Below, one piece after another: positions 61,301 through 64,000 of a stretch of DNA of 64,000 nt; the first letter of the stretch is position 1; each line of letters starts with the position of its first letter. Under the pieces are notes generated by a model, which made no database searches, was not told the origin of the DNA, and worked only from the letters and a program-made list of their open reading frames with translations. The position numbers were made by a program, and so were the translations under genes. The stretch is from the NCBI RefSeq assembly GCF_018139145.2, contig NC_059475.1:5183437-5247436 (forward strand), written 5' to 3'. Origin of the DNA: Gymnogyps californianus (lineage: Eukaryota; Chordata; Aves; Accipitriformes; Cathartidae).

Positions 61301-63045
61301 AAGGCAGAGCAGACAGCCAGCAGCGTGGCATTTCCTAGCTGCCTGGCTGGAGTTGTAAAGGTAAGATTTATTGTGGAAGCAAAAGGCTGTGAGTAAAATA
61401 GAGCAGGACTGGGATCCCGAGTCTCTACATTGCTCATTTTTTTTCTAATGAGCAGTCAACTCGCTGAGGAAACCAATGACTCTATTGGCAGCTTAAAAGT
61501 GATTACTGGAGGCTTGAAGCTTTGTAAACCTCCAGATTAAGTTCTGCTTGCAGTTCTGCCCTCCCCATCCCACATCCCCACATCCATCCCTGGCAGAACA
61601 TTTCTTAAATATTCTGTGGGATGCCTGAGACTTTACACTGACGGTATAGTTCTTCCCAAGTTGTTCTCAGGTGTTAGATATGTAATGAAACGGTACCTTA
61701 AAATGAGTGCTGAGGTCCCTAGATGATTAGTGAAGAGCAGTAGATACCTTTGAGGGCCTCTACAAGGAATCCTGGGCACCTAAATTGAGGCACACAGGCG
61801 AGCTGAGCAGTCGCCTCTGGACAGAGCTGTGTAGAGAGGGAACTCTTTGGAGCGAGGTCGGTGCGCGGTGCTCTGAGCTGCACGTCTTGGGCCCGCTCCG
61901 ATCAGGTGATAAATGGTAATAATAAAATTGCCGTGTAGGATCTAATAATGTAATATATCATATAATCACAAACTCTGAGTTTGAAAGGTAAACAAAATAT
62001 TTTCTGGTGAGGGTGAACTTTCACAGGGAGTTACAATTTATCTCTTTCTGGAGAATTTCTGTATAACCTAACCATTTCACTTATTTAAATGGTAAGGTAA
62101 TTAGAAAGCTTTTGATACGACGTTGTCTTAGACTTTATAAAGGAAATTGTTAGTATGGCAGTAAAGGCTTTGCTGCAGCAGAGCATGCTTTGCAATGATA
62201 GCAGCAGACAGTTTACAAAGGTACTGAATAAGAACTGATTATTGATTTGCTATCCTCTAACAACATCAATGTTGAGTGATAATGTACTGTACTGCTTGTT
62301 ACAGAGTAAATAGCTATTTTTATATTACTTGCTTTCTTGCAAATTGGCTACTAGCAGGGAAAGTAAAATATATGGCTGTCTAATCTGTTGAAGCAGTAAA
62401 CAAATTGCACAGGGGGAACATCAGTGAAGCACTGCAGAACACTTGCTGATATTTGTAACTTCTGCCTCTGTCAAAAAACTCCAAATCAAAAGTTCACAGT
62501 TCTGCTAATACCAGACATAGTCAGAGCCCTGTTGTTTTACCGTTTACTTTCAATACATCCAGTTAGTTTAGCAAAATATTAAATATGATCTATTTTAGCA
62601 GAACTCAAGAGGTCACAGGATTTTTAGCGGCCACTGAGCATGCAGTGAAGAATTAGGTTCAGTATTGTTTCCCTGCCTAATTTATTCTCTTGGCTTGAAG
62701 AAAAGAAAATTCTAGAAGGTTAAAAATGCAGCTAGAAGCAGGAGCGATATTATAATTCAAAGTGACTGTGTAGCATGCTTAAATAAACATGCAGTAAATA
62801 TTTTGCCTCTTGTATTCTGGTAGCTTTTAATAGCTGCTTAGTTCAGGCTGGGGGAAGGGAGACCATTATCTCTTGACAAGGTTGTTTTCATTCAAGCTGT
62901 TGTTGTTCTAAGAAAACAGACTTCTTGCAAGTCAGTGACATACACCTGCCATGAGTTATGCACCCAAACTGCAGCAGACATGGGAACGCTAATAGGTTTT
63001 TCACTATCAATTTAATTCAGTTTTTGATCATTGCCTCTTTTGCAG

Positions 63046-63289
63046 GTTAGACTCTCAAACTTGCTGGATGCTGATCCAACCTGTGACTTGACTTGTTCCA
63101 TGGTTTTATCCGAATGCACGTTCCTGGGGGCTGCGGTCCGGTCCGGGGAGCAGCGTGGTCTGGTAGGTGGTGGTGGTTCGGTCGCCAGAGAACGGGGTCC
63201 GTCAGTACCTCTGCCCAGCTTTCCCCTCCGCCCCAGCCTGCGAAGCCCCCGCAACGCATCCCCAGATGTGGCTCCTAGGTCCGAGAGGT
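63046..63289 (+). other. CpG-rich, splice-bounded exon-like block
   Basis: The block is preceded by a strong acceptor-like sequence, attgcctcttttgcag (63030-63045), and ends at a donor-like ccgagag|gtaaatgg. One + strand frame is open across its entire length (stop only in the gtaaat of the donor). The 3' two thirds hold 15 CpG in about 185 bases, against a CpG-poor background. The translated peptide is rich in Gly, Arg, Pro and Ser and resembles no family I recognise. A + strand ORF through GC-rich DNA is weak evidence of coding, and minus-strand ORFs of 70-80 codons cover the same DNA. It could be a non-coding RNA exon, a CpG-island promoter segment, or chance. Confidence 0.35.
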
Positions 63290-63847
63290 AAATGGCTTGT
63301 TCTGCCTGGTACAGGCTTTGAAAGGGTTAACGTGGCACTGAGTAAATAGTGGCGGGAAGAGAAAAAAAATTGTTTTTGCAAAAGAAGAAAGGATCTGTCG
63401 TTTCATGATACTAATCTAGGATGAGGACCAGGGTCTTTTGATCTTACTGTATGATTCCTTCTCTGGTTTTTAAATATGGTGTTTTTATTTACAGCTAGCT
63501 CAGGAAGGCGGAGTAACGTATTCTCTACTCACGTGCCGAAGTGAAACCCATACAAGTTATTAGGGCATAATATACTTACTGATTAGGTAATAACACGGCA
63601 AGGCAAATAAAAGATTTTATGGCAAATTTAAATAGTGGATTAAAGTTCAGGAGGACTGGGGATTAAGAAAAGGGACTTCATCTGGTCAAGGTAGATAGTC
63701 GCCATTAAACTGTCCTCTGGGAGATTTGCTGAGCCTTGAATAGTAGGAGCGTGTTTGTGCGTGTATGAATTGCCATACCTTGTTTTTCTTAATCAAATGC
63801 CGTCTCAAGCAATTCCTAAATTGTGCCTTCCTCCTTCCCTGCCTCAC
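63290..63847. other. Intergenic, no gene seen
   Basis: AT-rich sequence between the CpG-rich block and the promoter-like cluster. Nothing recognised. Confidence 0.6.
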
Positions 63848-63908
63848 TCCCCCGCCCCTCCTCCCCCCTGCCATTGGCTTCCTTTATTCTGTTTATGGGC
63901 TTATAAAT
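63848..63908 (+). promoter_or_regulatory. Promoter-like GC-box/CCAAT/TATA cluster
   Basis: A C-rich GC-box-like segment (tccccc-gcccc-tcctcccccc, 63848-63868) is followed by an inverted CCAAT box (attgg, 63873-63877) and, about 25 bases on, by a TATA-like ttataaat (63901-63908). Order and spacing suit a + strand core promoter firing near 63930-63940, but the window ends before any transcript could be judged. The C-runs could also form an i-motif/G-quadruplex. Confidence 0.3.
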
Positions 63909-64000
63909 GGGAAATAGAACTTAATTGACTGCTTATGCTATATTTAAAATGGTGACATACCTAAATCCAATTATGCAGGGGAAGATAATGAATGCCTCCT

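Larger units (their letters stand above)
53786..63045. other. Intergenic region downstream of NELL1
   Basis: No recognisable gene. Short chance ORFs and A/T tracts (55660-55686, near 56029, near 58219) are present. GC-rich spots occur at about 57520-57680, 59200-59480 and 60950-61330. In 57410-57844 both strands carry ORFs (144 codons on +, at least 110 on - counting codons upstream of the first usable start), but neither matches a family I know. A 14-bp AT palindrome lies at 56618-56631. In mammals NELL1 is followed by a long gene-poor interval before ANO5, which agrees. Confidence 0.6.

Overview
This is a vertebrate, almost certainly avian, genomic window. It is AT-rich and CpG-poor, with long introns. 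The only clearly recognisable dispersed repeats are CR1 (chicken repeat 1) LINEs, the dominant avian retrotransposon. There is one confidently identified protein-coding gene, the 3' end of NELL1 (NEL-like 1, a secreted EGF/VWC glycoprotein) on the + strand. The first exon encodes a peptide matching NELL1, not its paralogue NELL2. The gene ends in CCSVDLECLNNN-stop, whereas NELL2 ends differently, so I call NELL1.

Layout. Positions 1-33392 are the 3' part of one long NELL1 intron. No exon is visible there, but it holds three CR1 loci. One is an old antisense copy near 9.7 kb. One is an old sense copy at 17.7-18.3 kb. The third is an antisense copy at 24.1-25.4 kb that was itself split by a younger CR1. 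It also has two isolated CpG-rich patches (7.6 and 20.5 kb) and simple repeats. Five NELL1 coding exons follow: 33393-33533, 42700-42893, 48365-48541, 50290-50514 and 51796-51843 plus stop. All have AG/GT boundaries and compatible phases. Together they encode the last 262 residues: two calcium-binding EGF modules and the C-terminal VWC (chordin-like) cysteine-rich region.

The 3' UTR begins at 51847. The first canonical AATAAA is at 53762, giving a possible UTR of about 1.9 kb. From there to 64000 I see no recognisable gene, which fits the large gene-poor interval expected 3' of NELL1. It does contain a CpG-rich, splice-bounded exon-like block at 63046-63289 and a promoter-like GC-box/CCAAT/TATA arrangement at 63848-63908.

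I found no rRNA, tRNA, CRISPR array, operon or bacterial-type feature. Nothing amounts to a clear new system. The most testable leads are the exon-like CpG block and promoter-like motifs near 63-64 kb, the AATAAA plus A22 tract just upstream of the first exon, an apparently extra N-glycosylation sequon in that exon, the nested CR1, and two strong perfect hairpins.
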